Of a stretch of DNA of 64,000 nucleotides, positions 43,851 to 52,849 are shown piece by piece; the first letter of the stretch is position 1, and each line of letters opens with the position of its first letter. The position numbers were made by a program, and so were the translations under genes. Location of the stretch: NCBI RefSeq assembly GCF_000331025.1, contig NC_020055.1, positions 1,229,870-1,293,869 of the forward strand. Reading direction: 5' to 3'. Below the pieces are notes generated by a model that saw only the letters and a list, made by a program, of their open reading frames with translations, did not search any database and was not told the origin of the DNA. The stretch comes from Maridesulfovibrio hydrothermalis AM13 = DSM 14728. Lineage in GTDB: Bacteria; Desulfobacterota; Desulfovibrionia; Desulfovibrionales; Desulfovibrionaceae.

Positions 43851-45028
43851 TATGCCCCCTTGATTTTATTGAAAAAACTCATCAGTTTTTTTTGGGCTTT
43901 TAGTTGGGTATCAATTGTACCGCTGAAGGAAATTCTGACGTGATCATCAAATCCGGCTCCAAAGACAGCTCCGGGAACCATGCAAATATGTTCTTCGGAA
44001 AGCATATATTCGCAAAATTGTTCAGAGTTTAAGCCTGCATAAGAAAATCGGGGGAAGAGGTAGAAAGCCCCTGACGGGGGACTATATGAAAAATTACCGC
44101 AGCTATGTATATTTTCAGCCCACACGTTCCTTCTACGTGAGAACTCTTGGATCATTTTAGAAAGAAAGTCGGCATTTTTATCAGATTGGATAAATTTGCT
44201 GACAGCATAATGTACGGTAGAAACTCCGCAGACAGTCAAATATTGATGTATTTTGTTAAAGGCATCTGAGAGGATTGGATTGCAACATACATAGCCAACT
44301 CTCCACCCGGTAATACTATATGTTTTAGATAAGCTGTTCAGATAAATAAGTCTGTCGCTAGATCCCATGATTTCTGCCATTGAGATGAAGCAGTTGTTGT
44401 CGTATATAAAATGGTCGTATACTTCATCGGCAAGAATATAGAACCCATGCTTTTCGGCTAGGTTGGCAAGTTCTTGCAATACTTTTTTAGGTTGGACAGC
44501 ACCGGTTGGGTTGTTTGGGTTATTAAGCACCAACATTTTGGTTTTGCTTGAGATGACTTTTCGAATTTCAGCAGGGTCAATTATGAAGTCCTGATCTGAT
44601 GGAAGGTCTACAGTTATAGCTTTTGCACCTGCAAGCTCTGCGACAGCTTTATAATGGGGCCATGCTGGTTCGGGGATTATTACTTCATCATCATGGCCGA
44701 GCAAGGCGAGCGCGCACATTGCCAGACCTTCACTTGCTCCGGTAGTAACAATTATTTCAGTATCTGGATTGTATTTTTTTTTAGTTTTTGTGTAAATATT
44801 GTTGCATAAAACTTCCCTTAAGAGTCTGTCTCCGCGATTATCCATGTAATGATAGATGTCATTATTCATGGCCTCGTTCAGAAAGTCTTTCATTTGCTGG
44901 GGTATTTTCCAGACAGGGCGGCCTATTTCCATATGAAGAATATCATGTCCTTGTTTCTGTAAGGAGTTTGCCAGATCATAAAATTTTCTGATCCCTGAAG
45001 CTGGTAAATTGCGAGCAAAATTATACAT
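43850..45028 (-). CDS. Class I/II PLP-dependent aminotransferase
   Basis: A 392-residue fold-type I aminotransferase: GASEGLAMC, NNPNNPTGAV, the lysine in SLSKTYSITGWRVGY (Schiff base) and the terminal RISFSG arginine. It should convert a 2-oxo acid to an amino acid. Coupling to the aldolase (overlapping genes) suggests it aminates that product. An 80-base gap upstream is among the larger ones in the operon, where a new transcript might begin. Confidence 0.9.
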   Translation of the reverse strand: MYNFARNLPASGIRKFYDLANSLQKQGHDILHMEIGRPVWKIPQQMKDFLNEAMNNDIYHYMDNRGDRLLREVLCNNIYTKTKKKYNPDTEIIVTTGASEGLAMCALALLGHDDEVIIPEPAWPHYKAVAELAGAKAITVDLPSDQDFIIDPAEIRKVISSKTKMLVLNNPNNPTGAVQPKKVLQELANLAEKHGFYILADEVYDHFIYDNNCFISMAEIMGSSDRLIYLNSLSKTYSITGWRVGYVCCNPILSDAFNKIHQYLTVCGVSTVHYAVSKFIQSDKNADFLSKMIQEFSRRRNVWAENIHSCGNFSYSPPSGAFYLFPRFSYAGLNSEQFCEYMLSEEHICMVPGAVFGAGFDDHVRISFSGTIDTQLKAQKKLMSFFNKIKGA

Positions 45029-45108
45029 AATATGTCTACTCTTAAGTCATTTGTTTCACACTTTGTAAAGAAAAACTGAACAATATGTACACCAGTAAAA
45101 TGTGGGTG

Positions 45109-45972
45109 TCAATAAATGAACAGATCTTTGTATTGTACTGTTTTTATGAGTGTTAATTTTTTAAGTATTCTGTCCAGTTTTTTGTTTTTTATTATATCAT
45201 AGGGATCAAAGTAGTGAGTAAGGAATAAATTGTTCTCACTGATAACTTCTATGGTTTTATTGAATTCATTCACAAATAAGTCGTCATCACCTAAAAAGGG
45301 ATTTTTTTTCCTGAGCATGTTCCATGAATCGAAGATTGCCAGCGGGAAATTCGGGCTGCATCCAGTAGGTATTTCTATGATCCCATGTGAATGAAGAGAA
45401 GGAGCACCATAGCCTTTATATCCGCATGCAGCCGTGGAGCTGCTGTATTTGTATCCCAGCTCTGCAAGTATGGGGTAAACACTTTCTGTGTGCAGATTGC
45501 CGTAGTGAGGGGTGCGGAAGCCTATACACTCAATTCCAAGGATGTTGTGATAGGTTTCGTGCGCTTTTTCTATTTCTGTTTTTTGCTCAGCATATGCAAG
45601 CTTGTTGAAAAAACGGTCCGGTGCCCAATGTGGGTTATCAGGGTGGGTGTATGAGTGGTTGATGATTTCATGGCCTTCCTCAACAGCTCGTTTGTGAATA
45701 TCAGGATATTTTTCAACGAATTTGCCGATTACAGCAAGGCCGGCTTTGATATTATTTTTTTTTAATAAGTCAAGAAGCACAGGAAAAGCGGCGATGTCTT
45801 TTTCAAAATCAAAGTCAAAGGTCAGGGCGTATGCCGCTTCTTTGAACGGATTTTTCTGCTTAAGCATAAACTTCCGGAAGAATGTTTCAGGAAAGGCTCT
45901 GTGAATAATTTCTCTGGCCATTCGGGCTGCATATTTATTAAAGAATGGGCGGACGGCAAAGTCTGGATACAT
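45109..45972 (-). CDS. Polysaccharide deacetylase family protein
   Basis: A 287-residue NodB-domain protein with the canonical YALTFDFDFE start, GHEIINHSYTHPD metal site (His, His) and FRTPHYG. It hydrolyses an acetyl or other amide group from a carbohydrate. Its start overlaps the stop of the capsule-type gene by one base. Confidence 0.87.
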   Translation of the reverse strand: MYPDFAVRPFFNKYAARMAREIIHRAFPETFFRKFMLKQKNPFKEAAYALTFDFDFEKDIAAFPVLLDLLKKNNIKAGLAVIGKFVEKYPDIHKRAVEEGHEIINHSYTHPDNPHWAPDRFFNKLAYAEQKTEIEKAHETYHNILGIECIGFRTPHYGNLHTESVYPILAELGYKYSSSTAACGYKGYGAPSLHSHGIIEIPTGCSPNFPLAIFDSWNMLRKKNPFLGDDDLFVNEFNKTIEVISENNLFLTHYFDPYDIIKNKKLDRILKKLTLIKTVQYKDLFIY

Positions 45973-47354
45973 TATTGATCCATCCTTCTGAAGTATATAT
46001 CTTTATGCGCAAGAACATGCTCGGCTATTTTATGTCCTGATTCAATTTTCTCTTTATAGAACTTGGGACCATTTAAGTTTGTAGAATAAAAGGATGATTT
46101 GTATACAGCAGCGAGAAAACGATTTCTTTTTTGTTCAGAAATTTGTTTAGGATTTTCCCATCTATTCAGAATATCAAGGTGGTTGTCGAGATTCTCAATA
46201 TATTCTGGATCACTGTACCACGGATTCCCTACCGTATAAACAGGTGTATTATATATTAAAGCTTCAATCCCTACTGAGCCATTGATGGTAAGCACTATTT
46301 TGGCATCTTTAATAAGCTCTTTTCCTGGATAGAATGCAGGAGCAAGGTGGACATTGGGAAGCCGGATAAGTTTTTTAAAGTAATTTTTACCGTGCCATCC
46401 AAAGCTCCACGGGTGACCTTTAACAATGATATTAAGGTCCAACGGGGCATTTACAGCAATATCTTCAACAATTTTCCATTGATCCACATAACCTTGAGCT
46501 GCTGATGTCGTTGTACTCTCGGGTTGATGGTGTAGGAAAAAAAGGATGTAGTCTCCAACTGAGTTATGTGTAAAGTTTCGTGTGACTTTATTTAAATACA
46601 TTCTGTTAAGAATGCGTTTAAGCCCGTACTTCATGTTTTTTATTTTAAGTGGAAGCTTCTTTAATTCTGAAAGAGAAATAAGGGAACCAGTTTTCTTCTG
46701 AAGGTATTGTGGAACTTTCTTTTCTTTTGAAAAGTCATTAATTGTTTTAGTGATAAATTTATTTTCTTCTATGCTTAAGGGTTTATTTTCTTTTAAGTTT
46801 TTATAGAAAAGGGGGCTTTTACGTGACATTCCACAAGTTAACAGGACACGTTCATCAAACGCTCCCAACCTAATCAAGGTGTGGTAAAAACCGAAATTTC
46901 TTATTTTTGAGAAAGCCTCAACCATCTGTAATAGGATAAGGTCGATTGTATCATGGAAGCAAAATTTAAGATCATGTTCTCTGGTGATACGTTCAACTAT
47001 ATTGTACGCTCCAACAAATTCTCTAGAGAGTTCTTCTTTGGATTTCCAGTACGAAGTACTACATATATTGGCTTCTTCCGCTAATCGGCCATAATAGAAG
47101 TAGTTTGAATATGACTCATAAAGATTTAGCCCTGTTTCATTTTCAATTTGGTTAACTTTTTGATAAAGTTTTTCAAGTTCAAGGTTCGATTTTATCATAG
47201 GCTTCAATCTTGTATGTCTACCTGTGAACTTTATTTCAGGGTTCGGCTCAATCACCAGAACTTCGTAGTCTTTGTGGAAGACTTCTATCATTCCTTGTAT
47301 GTACTCTGGGAAATAATATCCCCTACTAATTAACAATACAGCTTCTTTTCCCAT
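45972..47354 (-). CDS. Capsule-polysaccharide-type glycosyltransferase (Kps/Kdo-transferase-like)
   Basis: A 460-residue protein. The C-terminal half (from about 265) has IVKGHPWSFGW, ING-SVG-IEALIYNTPVYTVG and PWYSDPEY, the marks of KpsC/KpsS-like glycosyltransferases in capsule export loci. The N-terminal half is variable. It could add Kdo or a nonulosonic acid, fitting the CMP-sugar pathway just upstream. It overlaps the PtmE-like gene by one base. Confidence 0.78.
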   Translation of the reverse strand: MGKEAVLLISRGYYFPEYIQGMIEVFHKDYEVLVIEPNPEIKFTGRHTRLKPMIKSNLELEKLYQKVNQIENETGLNLYESYSNYFYYGRLAEEANICSTSYWKSKEELSREFVGAYNIVERITREHDLKFCFHDTIDLILLQMVEAFSKIRNFGFYHTLIRLGAFDERVLLTCGMSRKSPLFYKNLKENKPLSIEENKFITKTINDFSKEKKVPQYLQKKTGSLISLSELKKLPLKIKNMKYGLKRILNRMYLNKVTRNFTHNSVGDYILFFLHHQPESTTTSAAQGYVDQWKIVEDIAVNAPLDLNIIVKGHPWSFGWHGKNYFKKLIRLPNVHLAPAFYPGKELIKDAKIVLTINGSVGIEALIYNTPVYTVGNPWYSDPEYIENLDNHLDILNRWENPKQISEQKRNRFLAAVYKSSFYSTNLNGPKFYKEKIESGHKIAEHVLAHKDIYFRRMDQ

Positions 47355-48421
47355 TATTCACTTCTTTTAATCTTTTTTATATCGGATTGTGCTTTATTGT
47401 AATCTTCAATCTGTCCAATATCGAGCCAGTATTCCATGATGGGAAAACTGGAGACTGTCTTACCTTCTTTAAGCAGCAATTCAATAACATCAGTCATATT
47501 CATGAATTTATTCTGTGGAATACGGGCATGAACTTCCGGCTCCATAAGGTAAATCCCAGCGTTGACCAGCACATTTTTAACAGGCTTTTCACTAATGGTA
47601 CAAACTCTGGGGCCGGCACACTCAACAACTCCAAATGGAATTTTAAATTCATACATTCTTACGCCGATGGTCAGGGCTGATTTTTGCTCTTTATGGAAAT
47701 TGAGCATAGCTGAAAAGTCTACCTGAGTGAGAATATCACCGTTTATAATCAGTACAGGATGGTTTGATTTTTCAATAAACCCCAGAGCGCCTGCTGTCCC
47801 CAGCGGTTCATCTTCGGTAATGTAGTTTATATTTACGCCATATTTTTCTCCGTTTCCAAAGTAGTCTTTAATTTTTTCCGGTAAATAGTGCGTCGTAATG
47901 TTGATATTATCTATTTTGTTTTTTTTAAGTTGGTCGATAATACGTTCAAGAAGTGGAGTTCCGCCAACTGGAAGCATCGGCTTTGGTGTTGACTTGGTAA
48001 AAGGGCGTAGTCTGGTTCCGAAACCTCCTGCCATGATCACTGCGTTCATTTGTGAAGTTCTGGTCTGGTCGCTGATCTCGCTGCGGAGGATCAGGTCTTT
48101 GACTTTGCCGTGCTCGTCAAGAACAGGCAGTTGATGGACAGTGAACGGGTTTCCAGAACTCATCAAATGAAGTGCCTCTTCGTTTGACGGGCGTCCTGTG
48201 ACAGTCAGTGGAGAGGTATTTGCAATTTTTGAACATGATTTTTCAAAGGAGATATTTTTCAGAAAGGCCCTGCGAATATCTCCGTCAGTAATAACGCCTT
48301 GCAGGCGTGTTTCCGAGTCACATACCAGAAGAATCCCCACTCCAGCCTGATTTAGCCGTTGTAGGCATTCTTTAATAGTGGTTTCCTGTGAAACAATATA
48401 TTTGGGAGTATTTTGATTCAT
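47354..48421 (-). CDS. CBS-domain nucleotidyltransferase (PtmE-like)
   Basis: A 355-residue protein with two CBS domains (1-115) and a NTP-transferase domain (MAGGFGTRLRPFTKSTPKPMLP, about 125 on). The same layout is found in Campylobacter PtmE, which makes GDP-GlcN as the entry to GDP-linked legionaminic acid synthesis. The GDP-sugar assignment rests on this layout and on the leg genes beside it. The ATG at 48421 is preferred to a TTG at 48436. Confidence 0.84.
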   Translation of the reverse strand: MNQNTPKYIVSQETTIKECLQRLNQAGVGILLVCDSETRLQGVITDGDIRRAFLKNISFEKSCSKIANTSPLTVTGRPSNEEALHLMSSGNPFTVHQLPVLDEHGKVKDLILRSEISDQTRTSQMNAVIMAGGFGTRLRPFTKSTPKPMLPVGGTPLLERIIDQLKKNKIDNINITTHYLPEKIKDYFGNGEKYGVNINYITEDEPLGTAGALGFIEKSNHPVLIINGDILTQVDFSAMLNFHKEQKSALTIGVRMYEFKIPFGVVECAGPRVCTISEKPVKNVLVNAGIYLMEPEVHARIPQNKFMNMTDVIELLLKEGKTVSSFPIMEYWLDIGQIEDYNKAQSDIKKIKRSE

Positions 48422-48436
48422 AGACTTCTTGTGCAA

Positions 48437-49477
48437 TTAGTTGATGTCATTCCAGGTGATTGGGAAATCGAATTTAATGTCGCATTTTAATTTTCTGCCA
48501 ACCAGATATTTAGCTTCAACTGGCTTGATTCCAGTTCCCGGTCTTTTGAAAGCAAAGTGTTTTTCTTTGAGAATGGTTCCGGCAGTAAGAGGGGTTGAAG
48601 CTACAATACTGCGGTGAAATCCGCTGCGCATTTCGACTTCTCGGGGAGAGAGGGTCTTTGATTTATGTCCTATAGCAATTTGGATTTCATTAGAATATTG
48701 GACAATTTGTGTCATCTCTTCCGGGGTTGCGGAAACGGCATGGTCCCAACCTTCCATATTGTGGTCAAGGGTAAAGTGCTTTTCGATTACACTTGCACCC
48801 AGAGCAATGGATGCCAAAGGCATGTGAATGCCGATTGAGTGATCGGAAAAGCCGCATGGTACTCCGAATGTCTCATTTAGGTATGGGATTGTTTTCAGGT
48901 TAACTTCGCTTGCTTCCGGAGGGTATAACGAGACACAATGTAGAAGAATAATATCATTATTTCCTTTGCTTCGGATAGTTTCAATTGCGGCTTCAATTTC
49001 AGATAGTTTAGCCATGCCAGTGGAAACAACCATAGGTTTTCTTTTTTCAGCCATGTACCCGATAAGTTGCAGATAGGTGAGATCCCCAGAGGCTACTTTG
49101 AAGAAAGGGACATCCAGCTCCGCGAGCATATCAACCTCATCGAAGCTGAAAGGTGTAGAGCAAAAATCTACATTGAATTCCTGACATATTTTTTTTAATT
49201 CTTTGTGCTGACTTTGATTAAGAGAGTACTTCTTAACTTGGTCCTTTATTTTCTGAATTTCTTTTTCAGTTCCACATTCCTGAAAGCAGGCTTCTGAATC
49301 AACTGAGGTCAAGGTCCATGATTGGAATTTTACAGCATCACAGCCGCACTTGCTGGCTTCGGAAATGAGTTTTCTGGCCAGTTTCATGTCTCCGTTATGG
49401 TTAGCTCCTATTTCAGCGATGATGTAGGGTTTGCAAAATTGGGAAATTTTTTTTTCAGGAGTAATGTATATCTGCAT
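48437..49477 (-). CDS. N-acylneuraminate/legionaminate synthase (NeuB/LegI family)
   Basis: A 346-residue enzyme that condenses PEP with an N-acyl-mannosamine-type sugar to a nine-carbon nonulosonic acid. NeuB signatures: IAEIGANHNGD at the start, KFQSWT, FSDHSIG in the barrel, and a C-terminal SAF/antifreeze-like domain from about 285 (SGFHRSIVA). GAGAGG upstream fixes the ATG at 49477, 11 bases after the GT2 stop. Confidence 0.9.
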   Translation of the reverse strand: MQIYITPEKKISQFCKPYIIAEIGANHNGDMKLARKLISEASKCGCDAVKFQSWTLTSVDSEACFQECGTEKEIQKIKDQVKKYSLNQSQHKELKKICQEFNVDFCSTPFSFDEVDMLAELDVPFFKVASGDLTYLQLIGYMAEKRKPMVVSTGMAKLSEIEAAIETIRSKGNNDIILLHCVSLYPPEASEVNLKTIPYLNETFGVPCGFSDHSIGIHMPLASIALGASVIEKHFTLDHNMEGWDHAVSATPEEMTQIVQYSNEIQIAIGHKSKTLSPREVEMRSGFHRSIVASTPLTAGTILKEKHFAFKRPGTGIKPVEAKYLVGRKLKCDIKFDFPITWNDIN

Positions 49478-49488
49478 TGTTATCCTCT

Positions 49489-50346
49489 CTAGAATATTTC
49501 TTCCCACCAAAGTGGGTAGTTTATGTTGTTTTGTTTGACTCTTTCAAAGTACTTTTTAAAGAAATCCGGATCTTGAATTTCTTTTTCTCTTTTTTTGAAA
49601 TGGGCATATTGTTTTAAAAATAGAGGCTGTATTTTGTTTAGCTCTTCTAACACAACCTTTTTAGCTGTGATGCCACGCAAAATGTACGCTTCAGAAATTT
49701 TGCCTAATCCTGCAGCGTTTTTTTGATGCTGTCGGTACAGTGTCTCGGTGTCATTTGTAAATATCGCCTTAAAATCTTTGGCAAGCATACTTGCAAAAAG
49801 ATGCCAGTCGGTTGCAACAGTATCTTCCCGAACCGAGAAATTTTCATCAATACATTCAGTTCTTATGGAAGTATTGGATAGTCCGAAGATATTTTTGTCC
49901 AAAATAAATTCAAGCCTAATATTGGTGTTATTTTGTAAACGGTTTGAAAACCATTTTCTGCATGAGAAACCCTTTTCATCAAAAAGGCTGACATCGTTGA
50001 CTACGATATCATTTTTTTTAAGATAATCACGGGCCACAGCAATGCGGTTTTCCTTGAAAAAGTCATCAGCGTCACCCAATATAATATATTGATAGCCAGC
50101 TTTTTTAAGTTTTACCAAAGCTTTTTCTCTTATTTTTTCAGGAGAACCTGAAACTTTAAACTCTTTCCAATTTAAAAAAGTGAAATCGTTCATATAAGAA
50201 GAAATATTTTGCATCCCATCATTCACGAAGGTTATGTCAAAATTTTTATATGTCTGTTTTTCAAGACTTCTGGCAAAGTCATTAAAATACAGTTCTGCTC
50301 CAGGATAGAATACAGTAAAAAAAGCTGTTTGCTGGGGGTTATTCAT
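49489..50346 (-). CDS. Family 2-like glycosyltransferase
   Basis: A 285-residue GT-A-fold protein; ILGDADDFF is the Asp-rich donor site (about residue 86) and KTYKNFDITFVNDG precedes it. It is likely to transfer a sugar in the glycan. Start overlaps the preceding gene by eight bases. Confidence 0.8.
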   Translation of the reverse strand: MNNPQQTAFFTVFYPGAELYFNDFARSLEKQTYKNFDITFVNDGMQNISSYMNDFTFLNWKEFKVSGSPEKIREKALVKLKKAGYQYIILGDADDFFKENRIAVARDYLKKNDIVVNDVSLFDEKGFSCRKWFSNRLQNNTNIRLEFILDKNIFGLSNTSIRTECIDENFSVREDTVATDWHLFASMLAKDFKAIFTNDTETLYRQHQKNAAGLGKISEAYILRGITAKKVVLEELNKIQPLFLKQYAHFKKREKEIQDPDFFKKYFERVKQNNINYPLWWEEIF

Positions 50347-50980
50347 TTTTTCTTATGGGTTTTGCAGGGCATCCGTATGCGATAGTGTTGTCCTCTATAT
50401 CTTTAGTGACAACGGCTCCATCGCCGATGATGCAGTTGTTGCCTATGTTTACTTTAAATCCGATAGTCGCACCATCAGAAATAATTGTATCACTACCGAT
50501 AGTTCTACCTGCTAAGTTAACACCCCCTGCAATTAGTGTATTGTCTCCCACTGTTTGGTCATGGTTGATGGCAGTAAACGAATTCAGGATGCAGTGATCC
50601 CCCATGCTCACTCCGTTGGCAATCTTGGTGTATGCTTCAATAATATTGCCACTCCCGATTGTACTGTGAGTCGAAATCTCGGTGTTGGGGTGGATAATAT
50701 TAACAGTGTTTAGGTACTGATCGTAATAAGCGGCTAATTCACGTCTTACTTTTAAGTTGCCTACCCCTAAAAAATAAAAGTCAATATTATACTTTTCAAT
50801 TAATTTGGGAATATCCGAGTCCAGTCCAACAACTTTATAGCCGTACTTTGATAGCCCTATGTCAGAAGGTTGATGAGAGGTCATACCGGCTATTTTGAAT
50901 TTATTTTGTGCTTCAATATTGTCAATAACCATGCCAGCATGTTCGCCACATCCGACAAGTATAATTCTTTTTTTATTCAT
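50339..50980 (-). CDS. NeuD/PglD-family sugar acyltransferase (LegH candidate)
   Basis: A 213-residue protein: Rossmann-like N-terminus (ILVGCGEHAGMV) and a hexapeptide-repeat C-terminus with GCPAK at the end. PglD-type enzymes N-acetylate a UDP-4-amino sugar; in legionaminate synthesis LegH does the corresponding step. Location between LegF and a glycosyltransferase supports that. Confidence 0.87.
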   Translation of the reverse strand: MNKKRIILVGCGEHAGMVIDNIEAQNKFKIAGMTSHQPSDIGLSKYGYKVVGLDSDIPKLIEKYNIDFYFLGVGNLKVRRELAAYYDQYLNTVNIIHPNTEISTHSTIGSGNIIEAYTKIANGVSMGDHCILNSFTAINHDQTVGDNTLIAGGVNLAGRTIGSDTIISDGATIGFKVNIGNNCIIGDGAVVTKDIEDNTIAYGCPAKPIRKNE

Positions 50981-51671
50981 TTTTCATTCCTAGCAGTATT
51001 TTTGCAATTTCAAAGTCCTCCAGCTCATCAATGTCGATTGAATGGAGGAGAGGGATCTTGTGAACGGTTGTTTTGTTATGAAAAAAAGATTTATATTTGC
51101 GTAGAGTTGCTGTGGAACTCCACCAAATGGTGCCGTTGGGGCAATACAGGCTTTCTGTATCTTGACTGCGTTCATTTATTTCAAGCGGGAAGACATGATC
51201 AAATGTTTGGTCCTTATTGATTTTTACTGCCCAGTTGGGCTTAAGCCATCCGTACCCGGAGACAGATATCTGGCTTTGTGTTCCCGTTGTAATTAATTTT
51301 TCGTAGCTGCTTATGATATCAGTCTCATCGCGCATGGGGCAGTTGGCCATGAGTTGGCAGACAAAATTATATTTGTCTTTATTTGGATCTATCCTATCTA
51401 GTGCATCAAGAGTTGCAACAGAAACAGGAGTTGTATTATCTGCAATGTTCTTAGCGCGCAGGAAAGGCACTTCAGCCCCGAGTCCTGAGGAAATTTCGGC
51501 AATCTCTGGACAATCTGTGGACACAACAATTTTATCAAAAATCCCGCTTTTAAAAGCTGCTTCAATGGTATAGCCGATCATGGGTTTGCCTAGCAGTTTT
51601 TTTATATTTTTTTTAAGGATTCGTTTGGACCCACCACGTGCAGGAATAATTGCAATTGCTTTGCTGCTCAT
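50973..51671 (-). CDS. CMP-nonulosonate cytidylyltransferase (LegF/NeuA family)
   Basis: A 232-residue enzyme that activates the nonulosonic acid with CTP. The motif IPARGGSKRILKKNI with LLGKPMIGYTIEAA at the start is diagnostic. Length is that of LegF/PseF. A degenerate copy of this start region is fused to another gene at 53868-54281. Confidence 0.88.
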   Translation of the reverse strand: MSSKAIAIIPARGGSKRILKKNIKKLLGKPMIGYTIEAAFKSGIFDKIVVSTDCPEIAEISSGLGAEVPFLRAKNIADNTTPVSVATLDALDRIDPNKDKYNFVCQLMANCPMRDETDIISSYEKLITTGTQSQISVSGYGWLKPNWAVKINKDQTFDHVFPLEINERSQDTESLYCPNGTIWWSSTATLRKYKSFFHNKTTVHKIPLLHSIDIDELEDFEIAKILLGMKNE

Positions 51672-51676
51672 AGCTG

Positions 51677-52846
51677 TTAAACTCCAATAATCCCTGCGCC
51701 GCTCGGGATGTTAATGACTCTTTTTTCAAGGGATTCAGCAACACTCATATCGGTACGGGGGCAATTCTCAAACATGGGTAGGCGGTGCATGGCTGTCCAC
51801 AGGGGGCGGGTCATATAGGCTGCTCCGTTTGTTGCCTCAAGGATTGAATCTCTTTCCGCTTCCATTCCTTTTTTAAGGATGATGGTGCAGAACCAGTAGT
51901 TGCTTTTGCAGCCGTCAGGCTCGGTGAGGAAGCGGATTCCTTCAATCCTCTTGAAAGCAGCAGTGTACTTCTCTGCTAACGTGCGTTTGCTGGCGAGAAT
52001 TGCATCCAGTTTTTCCATCTGCGCGCAGCCGAGTGCCGCATTGATGTTAGGCATACGATAGTTGTACCCCACCATATCATGGAAATATTCCCACTTATGC
52101 GGGGTCTTGGCTGTGGTGGTTATGTGTTTACACAGGTCAGCCAGGTCGTCATCGTCAGTAAGAATGGCTCCGCCGCCACCTGTTGTGATGGTTTTGTTGC
52201 CGTTAAAGCTGAGTGATGCAACTTTACCGAACCTTCCGCAATGCTTTCCTTTATAGAAAGAGCCAATTGCTTCAGCAGCATCTTCAACCATCGGGATGGA
52301 GAATTTTTCACAAACAGCCAGAAGGGCGTCAACATCAAGGGGGATACCGAAGACATGCATGGGAACAAGGGCTGCAATCCTGCGTCCGGTGTCTTTGTTG
52401 AAGCATTCTCCATTGCGCAGTTCTGTAATTTTGGACAGGTGCATATCAAGTTTGACTGCATCAAGTCCAAGTGTTGTTTCTTCGGAATCCGCAATGTGGG
52501 GAATGGCTCCCGCGTAAGCTACCGCATTCGCCGTAGCCACAAAAGTAAGACCGGGAATGATCACTTCATCGCCGGACTTCACTCCGGCAAGTATAAGGGC
52601 CATATGGAGTGCAGCAGTACCGTTGGTCACAGCAATTGCACGTTTTGCCCCGGTATAGTCGGCGAGCATGTTCTCAAACTGGTCAACAAACTTGCCCACC
52701 GAAGAAACAAAAGTCGTGTCGATGCATTCTTTGGTGTAGGCCAGCTCGTTACCGGGAAATACCGGCTCATGCAGGGGAGTGTACCTTTTGCTAAAGATGA
52801 CTTGGCTTAAAGCTTTAACAACTTGGGCAGAAGTATCCATTATCAA
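51677..52846 (-). CDS. LegC-type sugar aminotransferase (DegT/DnrJ family)
   Basis: A 389-residue PLP enzyme. AVTNGTAALHMAL, FNGNKTITTGGGGA (Schiff-base lysine) and the NYRMPNINAALG segment are family marks. In the legionaminate route it aminates the 4-keto sugar made by LegB, whose gene lies three bases upstream. The first 40 residues and spacing match LegC better than generic DegT proteins. Confidence 0.88.
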   Translation of the reverse strand: MIMDTSAQVVKALSQVIFSKRYTPLHEPVFPGNELAYTKECIDTTFVSSVGKFVDQFENMLADYTGAKRAIAVTNGTAALHMALILAGVKSGDEVIIPGLTFVATANAVAYAGAIPHIADSEETTLGLDAVKLDMHLSKITELRNGECFNKDTGRRIAALVPMHVFGIPLDVDALLAVCEKFSIPMVEDAAEAIGSFYKGKHCGRFGKVASLSFNGNKTITTGGGGAILTDDDDLADLCKHITTTAKTPHKWEYFHDMVGYNYRMPNINAALGCAQMEKLDAILASKRTLAEKYTAAFKRIEGIRFLTEPDGCKSNYWFCTIILKKGMEAERDSILEATNGAAYMTRPLWTAMHRLPMFENCPRTDMSVAESLEKRVINIPSGAGIIGV

Positions 52847-52849
52847 ATC

